DNA of 62,662 nt from contig CAYJXJ010000004.1 in NCBI GenBank assembly GCA_964374095.1, positions 1 to 62,662 of the forward strand. Direction: 5' to 3'. This DNA comes from CAYJXJ01 sp964374095. GTDB lineage: Bacteria; Elusimicrobiota; Elusimicrobia; UBA1565; UBA9628. Position numbers and translations under genes: made by a program. The notes below the pieces were generated by a model. It had not been told where the DNA came from, searched no databases, and saw only the letters and a list, made by a program, of their open reading frames with translations. How positions within the stretch are numbered: position 1 is the first letter of the stretch; every line of letters begins with the position of its first letter. Shown here one piece after another: positions 46,584-54,467 of this stretch.

Positions 46584-47746
46584 GACGATGTCTCCGCGGC
46601 GGACGCACGCGCCGCCCGAGCGACCGCGCGCATATCCTCCGTCTCCAAATGCGTGCCGCAGGGAAGGGCCACGCCGCAATCGCTGATCCCGACGGCGGCC
46701 GGGAAAGCGCCCGCATCATAGCCGTACTTCAAGCGATAGTAGGACAGGCGCGGCACGGGTTGGGGGTAGTAGATGCTGGTGCCGACGCCGAGGGCGTTCA
46801 AGCGCGCGATGAAATCATTGCGGCGTGAGGCCAACGGGCCCTCCAGGACAATACAAAGACAATAGGGGCTATTCTCGTGGCCCGGCACGGCCGAATCCAA
46901 CACCCGGACGCTGGGAAAGTCGGCGAGCGCTTGTTTAAGCGTCAGGAAGTTCGCCCGCCGACGGCTTAAATTCTCCCCAATACGCGCCAACTGGGAACGG
47001 CCGAGCGCCGCCGACATCTCGCTCATGCGGTAATTGAGGCCCAGCGTGGGGACATCGTAGAAGCCCGGGACCGAGCGCTCCGCGTAGCTGCGGTCCACGC
47101 CGAAGGCCCGCAGGCGCGCCACGGCCTCGGCCACGGGTTTGTGCCGGGAGACGAACATGCCGCCTTCTCCGGTCGTGATGTGCTTGGCGGGATAGAACGA
47201 GAAGCACCCGGCGTCGCCCCAAAGGCCCACGTGGCGGCCGTCGATGCGGGCCCCCAGGGCGATGGCGCAATCTTCTATGACCCTCAGTCCACGCCGCTCG
47301 GCAACCTTCATGATTCGGGGCATGTCGCAGGGAAATCCCACGAAGTGGACGACGGCGATGGCCTTGGTTTTGGGGGTAACGGCTGTTTCAACGGTTTCGG
47401 CCGAAACGTTTCCAGTCGCGGGGTCGCAGTCGACGAAGACGGGACGGGCGCCGGCCCACTCAACGGCGTGGGCCGTCGCGGCGTGGGTCTGCGCCGGGAC
47501 GATCACCTCGTCGCCGGGGCCGATCCCGAAGTGCAGGGTGGCCGCGTGCAGGGCGCCCATGCAGGAGCTCATGGTCACGGAGTTGGCCCCCTCGCCGAGG
47601 AAGGCCGAAAACTCGGCTTCGAAGGCCTGGCACTCCGGTCCGTGCGTGAGGACGTGCCCCGAGAGCACGCGCTGCACCGCGGCGCGATCAGCGTCGGTGA
47701 TCCACGGCCGCGCGAAGGGGATGTCACGTGTCTTGGCGTCGGTCAT
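46580..47746 (-). CDS. DegT/DnrJ/EryC1/StrS family sugar aminotransferase 3
   Basis: 388 residues. ARPWITDADRAAVQRVLSG, SSCMGALHAATLHFGIGPGDEV, VIEDCAIALGA and the PLP lysine K188 in SFYPAKHITTGEGG identify the family. The lysine context (PAKHITTGEGG) is of the PseC/WecE kind, unlike the two tandem copies at 17-19 kb (HPLKxLNxxGDGG), so it serves a different sugar. It is coupled on both sides in the - strand operon. Confidence 0.93.
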   Translation of the reverse strand: MTDAKTRDIPFARPWITDADRAAVQRVLSGHVLTHGPECQAFEAEFSAFLGEGANSVTMSSCMGALHAATLHFGIGPGDEVIVPAQTHAATAHAVEWAGARPVFVDCDPATGNVSAETVETAVTPKTKAIAVVHFVGFPCDMPRIMKVAERRGLRVIEDCAIALGARIDGRHVGLWGDAGCFSFYPAKHITTGEGGMFVSRHKPVAEAVARLRAFGVDRSYAERSVPGFYDVPTLGLNYRMSEMSAALGRSQLARIGENLSRRRANFLTLKQALADFPSVRVLDSAVPGHENSPYCLCIVLEGPLASRRNDFIARLNALGVGTSIYYPQPVPRLSYYRLKYGYDAGAFPAAVGISDCGVALPCGTHLETEDMRAVARAARASAAETSS

Positions 47747-48753
47747 GGATACTCCACCGGAACCCAGGCGCCGCCCTCACGGGCGGCGTCGGCGGCCAAG
47801 CATACGGCGACCGCCTCGAATTCCCGACGCGCCTGCGGCTCGGGGTCCCGCCCCTCGAGTATTCCGCGGACGAAGTCCGGTATGAGGACCCCTTTGTCCG
47901 CGGGTTGGGCCGCAATGTTTAGCGTCTCGACGCGGGGAGAACCGTCGCGGCCCCAGTGCAGCCGCGCGTCGCGGTCATCGAGGATGAAGGAGCCTTTGGT
48001 CCCGAAGACCCGGACGACATGCTGGTGGGGGTGCACGCAGCCGAAGTTGGCCGTGACGCGCCCGACCAGACCGGACTTGAAGCGGAAGGTCGCCGCGGCG
48101 AAGTCGTCGTAGCGGAAGGCCGTTCCCCGGGTGGAAATGCGGCCTCCCGCGGCCATGACGGCCTCGGGCTTCTGACCGGAGAGCCCCAGCATCAAGTCCA
48201 CGAGGTGAATCCCGCCTCCCTGCATCACCGAGTAGTCCGTCACGTCTTTGCGCCAGCCCCCCACGATCTTCTCCAGCCGGCCGTAGAGGTAGTCGCCGTC
48301 GAACGCGTAAAGCTCGCCGAGCCGGCCCGAACTAATCGCCTCGTCGAGCCACCGGAACAGCGGCGCGCCCCGCAGCGCCAGGTTCGAAGCCAGGTGCCGC
48401 CCGCTCTTGCGCCGGGCCGCGTGCAGGGTCTTGAGTTCCAGGCGGCTGCGGCAGAGGGGCTTCTCAACGAAAACGTGCTTGCCCGCCTTCAGGGCGGCCA
48501 GGGCCTGTCCGAAGTGCGCGTCGTCATAGGAAGCGATCGAGACGATCGAGACCTCCGGGTCATCGAGGATGGCGTCAAAATCGCGGGCCGCGCGCGCCCC
48601 ATCGAGTGAGCCGGAGAGGCCCTTGGCCTTCTGGGGGGCGAGATCGTAAAGCCACAGCACCCGGCAGCCGCTCGCGGCGAAGGCCCGGGCGTGGGCCTCG
48701 CCCACGCCCAGCCCCGCGACGGCCACGCCCAAGGTGCGGCTCTTGGTCCTCAT
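47743..48753 (-). CDS. Gfo/Idh/MocA family oxidoreductase
   Basis: 336 residues from ATG 48753. VAVAGLGVGEAHARAFAASG is the Rossmann loop, FVEKPLCRSRLE the EKP signature, and GGGIHLVDLMLGLSG contains the catalytic-type histidine. Substrate may be the 3-hydroxyl of a UDP-hexosamine or uronic acid, giving the keto group needed by the aminotransferase downstream; this follows WlbA-WlbE logic and is inference. The long in-frame extension upstream overlaps the next gene and is rejected. Confidence 0.9.
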   Translation of the reverse strand: MRTKSRTLGVAVAGLGVGEAHARAFAASGCRVLWLYDLAPQKAKGLSGSLDGARAARDFDAILDDPEVSIVSIASYDDAHFGQALAALKAGKHVFVEKPLCRSRLELKTLHAARRKSGRHLASNLALRGAPLFRWLDEAISSGRLGELYAFDGDYLYGRLEKIVGGWRKDVTDYSVMQGGGIHLVDLMLGLSGQKPEAVMAAGGRISTRGTAFRYDDFAAATFRFKSGLVGRVTANFGCVHPHQHVVRVFGTKGSFILDDRDARLHWGRDGSPRVETLNIAAQPADKGVLIPDFVRGILEGRDPEPQARREFEAVAVCLAADAAREGGAWVPVEYP

Positions 48754-49439
48754 GGCCGCACCGGGGCCGGGGCCGGGAACCTCGGCAGTTTGGAATCGTC
48801 CGGATACTCCGCCTCCAGCCGCGCGAGATCTCCCGGCGCGGCAATGTCCAGGTGACGGCGCGCCAGGGCGGGATTCCCCGAAGCCACGTTGGCGATCCGG
48901 AAGCGCTTGGGGTTGTTGTAGTAGAACAAGGTCACGTGCTCGCGCTCCGAAGCCGTGAGGCTCTCGGAGGCGAGCGCGCGGAATGTCCCGGACTCCAGCA
49001 ATTCCGCGCTCTGGCCCTTGGGAAAAGTCCGCGGAAACACGTTGGTGACGATATCGACGTCCCGGCGGCCGGCGTAGCCGAGCATCGCCGTGACGACCCC
49101 GGGGTCGAGGAGGGGGCTGTCGGCGCAGATGCGCAGCAGCCACCCGCAGGGATGCGCCTTGAGACAGGCTTGGAACCGGGCGAAGACGTCGTCGCGCTCG
49201 CCCCGAAAAACCGCCAGCCCGAGCTCGGCGGCATAGGCGGCCAGGGGATCATCGGAGGCGTCCGAACTCGTGGCCAGGACGATGTCCCGGCGCGGGACGG
49301 CGCCGGCCACCCGGTCGACCATGTGCCAGAGCACGGGCCGGCCGCGGAAGGGCGCCAGGACCTTGCCCGGAAAGCGCTTGGAGCTCATGCGGGCCTGGAT
49401 GAAGGCGCGGATCGTCGGGGAGGACGGCTGTTTGTTCAA
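48750..49439 (-). CDS. SpsF/NeuA-like cytidylyltransferase
   Basis: 229 residues from TTG 49439. AFIQARMSSKRFPGKVLAPF is the nucleotide-binding signature of SpsF and CMP-Kdo/NeuA-type enzymes, with ICADSPLLDPGVV and the later HVTLFYYNN. It activates an acidic or unusual sugar with CTP. The internal ATG would remove half of the signature, so a non-ATG start is required. First gene of the - strand operon, only a few bases from the predicted transcription start. Confidence 0.88.
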   Translation of the reverse strand: MNKQPSSPTIRAFIQARMSSKRFPGKVLAPFRGRPVLWHMVDRVAGAVPRRDIVLATSSDASDDPLAAYAAELGLAVFRGERDDVFARFQACLKAHPCGWLLRICADSPLLDPGVVTAMLGYAGRRDVDIVTNVFPRTFPKGQSAELLESGTFRALASESLTASEREHVTLFYYNNPKRFRIANVASGNPALARRHLDIAAPGDLARLEAEYPDDSKLPRFPAPAPVRP

Positions 49440-49448
49440 AGTTTGAAC
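49434..49448. promoter_or_regulatory. 15-bp palindrome at the operon start (operator candidate)
   Basis: GTTCAAAGTTTGAAC has 7-bp perfect arms around one base. It abuts the -10 box and spans the expected transcription start and the TTG start codon of the cytidylyltransferase, where a repressor would block initiation. Confidence 0.5.
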
Positions 49449-49478
49449 ATTATAGGAAGGCTGCCGCCGTAGCGTCAA
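49449..49478 (-). promoter_or_regulatory. Strong sigma-70-like promoter of the 49.4-37.9 kb operon
   Basis: On the - strand, TTGACG (49478-49473) and a perfect TATAAT (49454-49449) are 18 nt apart. Ten genes follow in the same direction, mostly overlapping or separated by less than 65 bp. Confidence 0.7.
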
Positions 49479-49500
49479 TCTGATCCGGCGCCCGGGCAGG

Positions 49501-50175
49501 TCACGGCGCGGTGGAAAGGCACGCCAGATTGGTGCGCAGCCCCGGCAGGCCCAGGCGCAAAAGGCGGTTGCGGCGTCCCGGCGGGAACAGCGCCAGAAAT
49601 TCCCCTGCGTAGAGGGGATTGAGGTTCTCCTCTCGGGAGAGGGAGTCGAAGCCCAGGCCGCGGATCGCGCGCCTCCAGGCCGGCGGCGGCAGCCAGTGCA
49701 GAAACGGCAGGAAAGTGTGCAGCTCGACCGGAAAGGCGCGGTTGGGCGTCGTGAACAGCACACCCCGGCAGACGCGGCACACCTCGCGGACCAGATCGGC
49801 CTGCTGGGCCCGCGTTCCCGCGTGCTCGACCACCGCGTTGCACAGCCCGAAATCGAAGTGGCGGTCCGGGAGGGGGATGTTCCTCAGGTCGCACTCGAGG
49901 AATGTCATCCCGGGGAAGGTCTGCGGATACCAGTCCGCTGCCTCCGCCGCACGGCCCAGAACCGTGAGACGCTCGCGGTGCGGGTAGCGGGCCTCAAAGA
50001 AGTAATGGACCGGATGGTCGCGGTGCCCGGTCACCCCGAAATCGGCGACGCGGGACTCGGGCCCCGGATGGAACTCAAGCATGAAGAGTTCGAAGACTCT
50101 CCGCCGCACGGCCAGGCCCAGGGCGTCGCGCGCCCGCGAGAGGATGCCGAGAGGCGCCGAATAATCAAGCGCCAC
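49501..50175 (-). CDS. Class I SAM-dependent methyltransferase
   Basis: 224 residues from GTG 50175, overlapping the YfhO-like gene by 11 nt. VADFGVTGHRDHPVHYFFE replaces the usual GxGxG loop, but FDFGLCNAVVEHAGTRAQQ and CRGVLFTTPNRAFPVELHT are typical Methyltransf_11 motifs of O-antigen loci. The altered glycine loop may lower SAM affinity. End of the 53.9-49.5 kb unit. Confidence 0.78.
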   Translation of the reverse strand: MALDYSAPLGILSRARDALGLAVRRRVFELFMLEFHPGPESRVADFGVTGHRDHPVHYFFEARYPHRERLTVLGRAAEAADWYPQTFPGMTFLECDLRNIPLPDRHFDFGLCNAVVEHAGTRAQQADLVREVCRVCRGVLFTTPNRAFPVELHTFLPFLHWLPPPAWRRAIRGLGFDSLSREENLNPLYAGEFLALFPPGRRNRLLRLGLPGLRTNLACLSTAP

Positions 50176-52204
50176 CGACCCTCCCGCGGTACGGGGGCGC
50201 GTAGCGAAAAACAATGCGGCGCGCCGGGCGGTCCAGGAATACCCCCCAGAACACCCCGTAGGCCGGGACGATGCGGACCTCGCGGCCGTCCGCGCGGCAG
50301 GTCCAGTACGGGCTGTAGGAGTTCGTGACCACGAGCAGGCCCGGGCCCTTCATGGACGCCGCGAACTCGATGCGGTCGGGCTCGTAATTCTCCAGGCGGA
50401 CCTCGCCCTCAGCCAGGGCTGCGGCCCCGGCAATCCCCCCCTCCACCCAGACGGTGCGGCGCAGCTCGGCGACCGACGCCTCGGCGGCACGCTGGAGGGC
50501 CGCCTCCGGGCCGGGCGCCGGCTCCAGCCTCCGGGCGAAGTAGGCGCGCGGCAGCGCCGCCTGGTTCTCATAGAGGTAGAGATAGGTCTTGCCGGTGAAA
50601 TTCTCGCGCAGGCGCAGGCGCGCGCGCTCCCACCGGTCCATCTCCCGCCAGGGCCTCTGGACCAGGAGCGGCCGGAGGTCGGGATGGAGGAGCGGATGCC
50701 GGGAGACCAGGTAGCGCGTGTTGGCCAAGGAGAGCAGGTTCATCCGGTAGTAGCGTTCCAGGGGGACCCCGCCCGGGAAGGGGTCCACGGTCTCGAAGAA
50801 GAGATAGATCCGGCTCCCCCACCTATTGAAGTACTCGTCGTACTTGGGCTCCCGGCGGGTCAACGGCTCGATGACCTTGGACCAGAAGCGGTGGTATCGG
50901 AGCGGATAAACCTGAATGTAGCCGTCCACGGATTCCAGGCCGTAGACGTTGGCGTAAGCCGGATGGAGCCCGTGGGTGAAGGTGGCGACCCGGAACGTTC
51001 CCGGCGGGTGGCGGGCGGCCAAGTCCCTGAGGACGGGGCTGGCATAGTTGGCGTGATAACCTCCCTGGAAGAACCAATCCTCGGCGCTGGAGACCTTTTC
51101 GCGGAGCGTCCCCCAGGCCAACACCGCGGCCCAGAGCGCCGCGGCAACGCGCGGCCGCGGCAGGGCGTCCACGGCGCAGCCTCCGAGAAGCGCGGCAAAG
51201 AACGGCGCGGTCTTCTCCAGCCGAGTCACCTGCAGCCCGCGCAAGAAGCCGATGTGCGCGGATGCCGCGGCCCGCCCCGCGTCCAGGAGCCAGGCCCCGA
51301 CCAGGCAAAACAACAGCCCCGCCCACAACGCGCCCCGAGCCCGGCCTCGGAGGAGGCCCGGGAGGGCCAAGGCGAGGACCGGCCAGTAGTCCATGAGGGA
51401 CGCGAGCGACTTACCGAGCGCCTCCCACCCAACCGGGTTCGACGCCGGCCACATGGTCCGCTGCGACAAGGGCGCCTGGAGCATCTGGGCGAGCACGGTA
51501 GTACGGTGCGGCAGGATGGAGCCGGCGCAGAAGACGAGGAATACCGCCGCCGTCCGCCACGAGACCGCCCGGCGCGCCGCTGCGAGCCAGAAGGCGAGGG
51601 CGATGAGCTGGAAGGGCAGGGTCTGGGCCGCGGTCGACGCGACCGAGTTGCAAAGACCCAGGCCCAGGGCCAGGGCCAAGGCTCCCGTGCCGCGCCTGCG
51701 GCCGAGCTCCTCGAGGTACCAGGCATAGACCGGCAGGAGCAAGAAGGAGCCCTGATTGCCGGAGGCGCCGTCGGCCGTAACCGCGAAGGCGGCCCCGGCG
51801 AGCGCGGCGGCCAGCGGGGACAGCCCGAGCCTCTCCCGGGCGATTCGCATCACGAACAGGCAGCCGAGAAAGGCCTGGCCGAGACGCAGAGTCCCCAGCG
51901 CCAGCCAGGCCGGGAAGAGGAAATTCAGGATCGAGGTGAGGTGGCGCTCGGCGAGGCCCGTGCCGAGCCGGTCGATCCCGCAGGCGATATGGGGGAGCCA
52001 GTCGTGGCTGCGGGCCTGGTAGGCCGCCGACACCAGCAGGATGTCGCGGGGAGCCATGTGGTCTCCCGTGTCGTGGTTGCGGACGTGCGAGAACGGGCCC
52101 AGAGCCACCCATTCCAGCGAGAGCCAAAGGGCCACGGCCGCGCTGAACCGGGCGTCGCCGCCAAGCCGCCACCCCCGCCCGGGCCGGACGCCCGGCGCCG
52201 TCAT
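50165..52204 (-). CDS. YfhO-like polytopic membrane protein (paralogue A)
   Basis: 679 residues. About ten hydrophobic segments occupy residues 20-370; a large outer C-terminal domain ends GPGLLVVTNSYSPYWTCR and GVFLDRPARRIVFRYAPPY, the beta-rich tail seen in YfhO family GT-C proteins. Conserved landmarks shared with two more copies at 58-62 kb are DTGDHMAPRDILL, WLPHIACGIDRL, DWFFQGGYHANYASPVL and MNLLSLANTRYLVSRHPL. Inferred role: adding a sugar to a surface polymer from a lipid-linked donor. This copy is more divergent than the other two. Confidence 0.78.
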   Translation of the reverse strand: MTAPGVRPGRGWRLGGDARFSAAVALWLSLEWVALGPFSHVRNHDTGDHMAPRDILLVSAAYQARSHDWLPHIACGIDRLGTGLAERHLTSILNFLFPAWLALGTLRLGQAFLGCLFVMRIARERLGLSPLAAALAGAAFAVTADGASGNQGSFLLLPVYAWYLEELGRRRGTGALALALGLGLCNSVASTAAQTLPFQLIALAFWLAAARRAVSWRTAAVFLVFCAGSILPHRTTVLAQMLQAPLSQRTMWPASNPVGWEALGKSLASLMDYWPVLALALPGLLRGRARGALWAGLLFCLVGAWLLDAGRAAASAHIGFLRGLQVTRLEKTAPFFAALLGGCAVDALPRPRVAAALWAAVLAWGTLREKVSSAEDWFFQGGYHANYASPVLRDLAARHPPGTFRVATFTHGLHPAYANVYGLESVDGYIQVYPLRYHRFWSKVIEPLTRREPKYDEYFNRWGSRIYLFFETVDPFPGGVPLERYYRMNLLSLANTRYLVSRHPLLHPDLRPLLVQRPWREMDRWERARLRLRENFTGKTYLYLYENQAALPRAYFARRLEPAPGPEAALQRAAEASVAELRRTVWVEGGIAGAAALAEGEVRLENYEPDRIEFAASMKGPGLLVVTNSYSPYWTCRADGREVRIVPAYGVFWGVFLDRPARRIVFRYAPPYRGRVGGA

Positions 52205-52713
52205 TCCGGCAGGCCTAGGAACCGGCGGTGCCAGCGCACCAGGACGAGGGGCGCCCGCAAGCTCTCCCGCGCCAGGAGGTAGCGGGCGCCGTCGAAGGTC
52301 AGGTGCCCGGAGGCGACGAGTTTCTCAAGCCTCCTGTCCAGAATGAGGGAGGCGTTGTAGCGGTCCAGCACCTCGGCCACCGTGGCCGCCCCGCCGCGGT
52401 CCTCAACCTCGTAGAGCAGGCGCACGCGCAACGCCGCCTCGCCCATGCCGAAGATCCAGGTGCCGTAGTTGAACACGAGCAGGCCGTAGAGGAGGCAGGC
52501 CGCGGCGATCAGGAGCCAGGCGTCCCGGGGATCGGCCGGCCGGACGGCCGGGCGCGCGGAACAAATGACGCAGACCGCCAGGCCCAGCAGAATCGACGCC
52601 GCCAGCGACGCCGTCATGTGGCGGGCGCGGTCCAGTCTAAAGAAGGCCACGTGCAGGGCCAGGAACACGGCGAAGGCGGAGAAGACCGCTCTTAGGAGGC
52701 CGGCGTCCCACAC
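52201..52713 (-). CDS. Small membrane protein with C-terminal winged-helix-like domain (1)
   Basis: 170 residues from GTG 52713. Three hydrophobic segments (about 8-26, 33-52 and 66-86) are followed by a soluble part with LLYEVEDRGGAATVAEVLD and LEKLVASGHLTFDGARYLLA, which reads like a winged-helix DNA- or protein-binding domain. No family is recognised. It overlaps the YfhO-like gene and follows a related protein by 4 bp. The pair may sense or position the glycan machinery. Confidence 0.72.
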   Translation of the reverse strand: MWDAGLLRAVFSAFAVFLALHVAFFRLDRARHMTASLAASILLGLAVCVICSARPAVRPADPRDAWLLIAAACLLYGLLVFNYGTWIFGMGEAALRVRLLYEVEDRGGAATVAEVLDRYNASLILDRRLEKLVASGHLTFDGARYLLARESLRAPLVLVRWHRRFLGLPE

Positions 52714-52717
52714 GTCT

Positions 52718-53212
52718 TTAGCCGCCCACTCCCAGGCCGAGCACAGCCCGGTAGGCGAGTATGCCGCGAACCACCAGGCGGCCCCGGGGAGTGATCACCA
52801 GGCGCTCCCCGTCGCGCCGCAGGTGGCCTCCATCGACGAGCTCCTGGATTCGGGGCAGGAGAAACTCCGCGTCGGAGAACGCGGCGGCCAGCTCCGCGCT
52901 CGCGGCCCGCCGGTCAGGACGGTCGAGCAGGAGCCTCACGATGATCAAAGACGGGCTCTGGTAACGGAGCACATTGCAGGTGGAGACGTACCAGAGCGCG
53001 AGCATGAGGTAGAGCAGGCCCGCGGTGACGGGCAAGGAGACCTCATGGCGCCCGCCCGGGCGGGCCAGCCAGACGGCCAGCGGAGCCAGCCACAGCAGGC
53101 CCAGGCCGATCACGGGCTTGAGCTCCACGCCGCGCGGACCCCGGCGCATCCAGGCCGCGTGGGAGAGGGCCATGGCGGCGAAGGCGGCCAGGGCCGCGCC
53201 CAGCTCACTCAT
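52718..53212 (-). CDS. Small membrane protein with C-terminal winged-helix-like domain (2)
   Basis: 164 residues from ATG 53212, coupled to the GT2 gene by ATGA. Hydrophobic segments lie at about 3-20, 33-50 and 60-80, then a winged-helix-like end with LLLDRPDRRAASAELAAAF, LVDGGHLRRDGERLVITPRG and a final hydrophobic helix. Its architecture mirrors the next gene although sequence similarity is low, suggesting two subunits of one complex. Function unknown. Confidence 0.72.
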   Translation of the reverse strand: MSELGAALAAFAAMALSHAAWMRRGPRGVELKPVIGLGLLWLAPLAVWLARPGGRHEVSLPVTAGLLYLMLALWYVSTCNVLRYQSPSLIIVRLLLDRPDRRAASAELAAAFSDAEFLLPRIQELVDGGHLRRDGERLVITPRGRLVVRGILAYRAVLGLGVGG

Positions 53213-53961
53213 CGCCGCGGGGGAGGGAGTTCCGGCGTCATGCGGAAGGCGATCTTCTCCAGCCTCCTCAGGAGGATGTGGAAGAGGGTGTTGGCGACCG
53301 CCAGGAGGTTGCCCACGACCAGGGCCTTGGAGACCCCCTGGGTGCGCTCGCCGTTGTGGATGGGAACTTCGATCACCCGGATCCCCTCGTCGAGCAGGCG
53401 GCAGAGGAGCTCGGCCTGGTAGCCGAAGCCCCGGGTCTCCGCGAACCACATGCGCACGTTCTCGGTGCGGTGCAGGACCGGACCGTTGTAGTAGCGCAGC
53501 CGGTGGCCGCTGAATATGTTGACCATGAGGGTGAACAGGCGCGAGAGTAGCCGGCGCCCTCGGCTCCGGGAGTCCGTGGCCGCGTACGGGACGACGGCGT
53601 CTGCCTCGCCGAGGCGCGACACGATCGCCGCGATCGACTCCGCGGGCTCGACCGCGTCGCCGTTGACCAGCATGAAGTGCTCGCCCCTGGCGCGATGAGA
53701 CGCGATGAAGTAGTTCCGCCCCAGCCCGCGGCGGAAGGGGTTTCGGACCACGGACACCGGCACATCGCGATACCGCGCCGCGCGGCCCTCCACCTCGGCC
53801 ACGGAGCCGTCGGTGGAACCGTCATCCACCACCAGAATCTCATAGCGGCGGCCGCGGCCGGCCATCACGGAAACGACCGTGTCGATGGCCCGCCCCACGT
53901 TCCCCTCCTCGTTGAGGCAGGGGATGAAGAAGGTGATCGAGACCGCGCTCAACTCTGCCAT
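53209..53961 (-). CDS. Family 2 glycosyltransferase (polyprenyl-phosphate type)
   Basis: 250 residues. FFIPCLNEEGNVGRAIDTV, EILVVDDGSTDGSV and MLVNGDAVEPAESIAAI form the GT2 catalytic core; YNGPVLHRTENVR and VPIHNGERTQGVSK follow. There is no C-terminal membrane pair as in the DPM1-like gene at 7.6 kb. It may be the sugar-loading enzyme for the YfhO-like protein in the same unit. A TATAAT 14 bp before its ATG suggests it heads the operon. Confidence 0.9.
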   Translation of the reverse strand: MAELSAVSITFFIPCLNEEGNVGRAIDTVVSVMAGRGRRYEILVVDDGSTDGSVAEVEGRAARYRDVPVSVVRNPFRRGLGRNYFIASHRARGEHFMLVNGDAVEPAESIAAIVSRLGEADAVVPYAATDSRSRGRRLLSRLFTLMVNIFSGHRLRYYNGPVLHRTENVRMWFAETRGFGYQAELLCRLLDEGIRVIEVPIHNGERTQGVSKALVVGNLLAVANTLFHILLRRLEKIAFRMTPELPPPRR

Positions 53962-53975
53962 GGGATGCGGCGGAG

Positions 53976-53981
53976 ATTATA
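53976..53981 (-). promoter_or_regulatory. Consensus -10 box of the 53.9-49.5 kb unit
   Basis: TATAAT on the - strand 14 nt before the GT2 ATG. No -35 match is seen at the usual spacing. Confidence 0.45.
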
Positions 53982-54002
53982 GTATCGTGACCGACCCCGC
54001 CG

Positions 54003-54043
54003 CTACCAGCGCCAGGCCGCGCTGAAGGCGTGCCGGTCGCCGA
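54003..54043 (-). repeat. 41-bp inverted repeat, left copy (PorV-like gene end)
   Basis: This 41-nt segment is the exact reverse complement of 58369-58409. On the - strand it encodes GDRHAFSAAWRW and a stop, the C-terminus of an outer-membrane beta-barrel protein whose longer fragment sits at the right copy. It bounds the fragment-rich region. Confidence 0.92.
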
Positions 54044-54070
54044 GGTTCACGGAGGGGACGAAAAGGAAGG

Positions 54071-54467
54071 TCATTGTCCGGCTTCATCCAGCAAAGACAG
54101 GAGCGCCTGGATGGTCTCAAAGACGTCGCGGCAGCGAACGGCCCGCGGCGTTTTTGACCCGGCGGACGTAGCTGTGGGCAATGGGATTGCCCTTTGCGTC
54201 AATGCGATGCCTGAACCCTCGCTTCTCCAGAATTTTCTCGATGCGGGCGTACGCCTCGTCCGAGATGCCGGCGGCGTTCAAGGCAAGGTCTACATCCAAC
54301 GATCCGACATGCGGCTCATCCTTCGCGACGCCTTGCGTCAATAGAAATGGCACCCAGCCGCCGATGACGACAATGTCTTCGCGATAGGGGCCCAGGTAGG
54401 TCAACAGCTCGGCCAGGACCGAGAGAGCCGCCTGGGTTTCGTCCGTGGGGTATTCGCTCTTGTTCAT
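54071..54467 (-). pseudogene. Truncated AbiEii-like nucleotidyltransferase (toxin remnant)
   Basis: From ATG 54467 (overlapping the antitoxin stop, ATGA) 116 residues are readable to a stop at 54117. IVVIGGWVPFLL and GSLDVDLALN are nucleotidyltransferase motif I (GG and DxD). The sequence ends after VRRVKNAAGR, where about 180 residues should follow. A one-base frame change resumes a plausible C-terminus (RDVFETIQALLSLLDEAGQ) to a stop at 54071, so an internal deletion with frameshift is likely. Confidence 0.7.
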
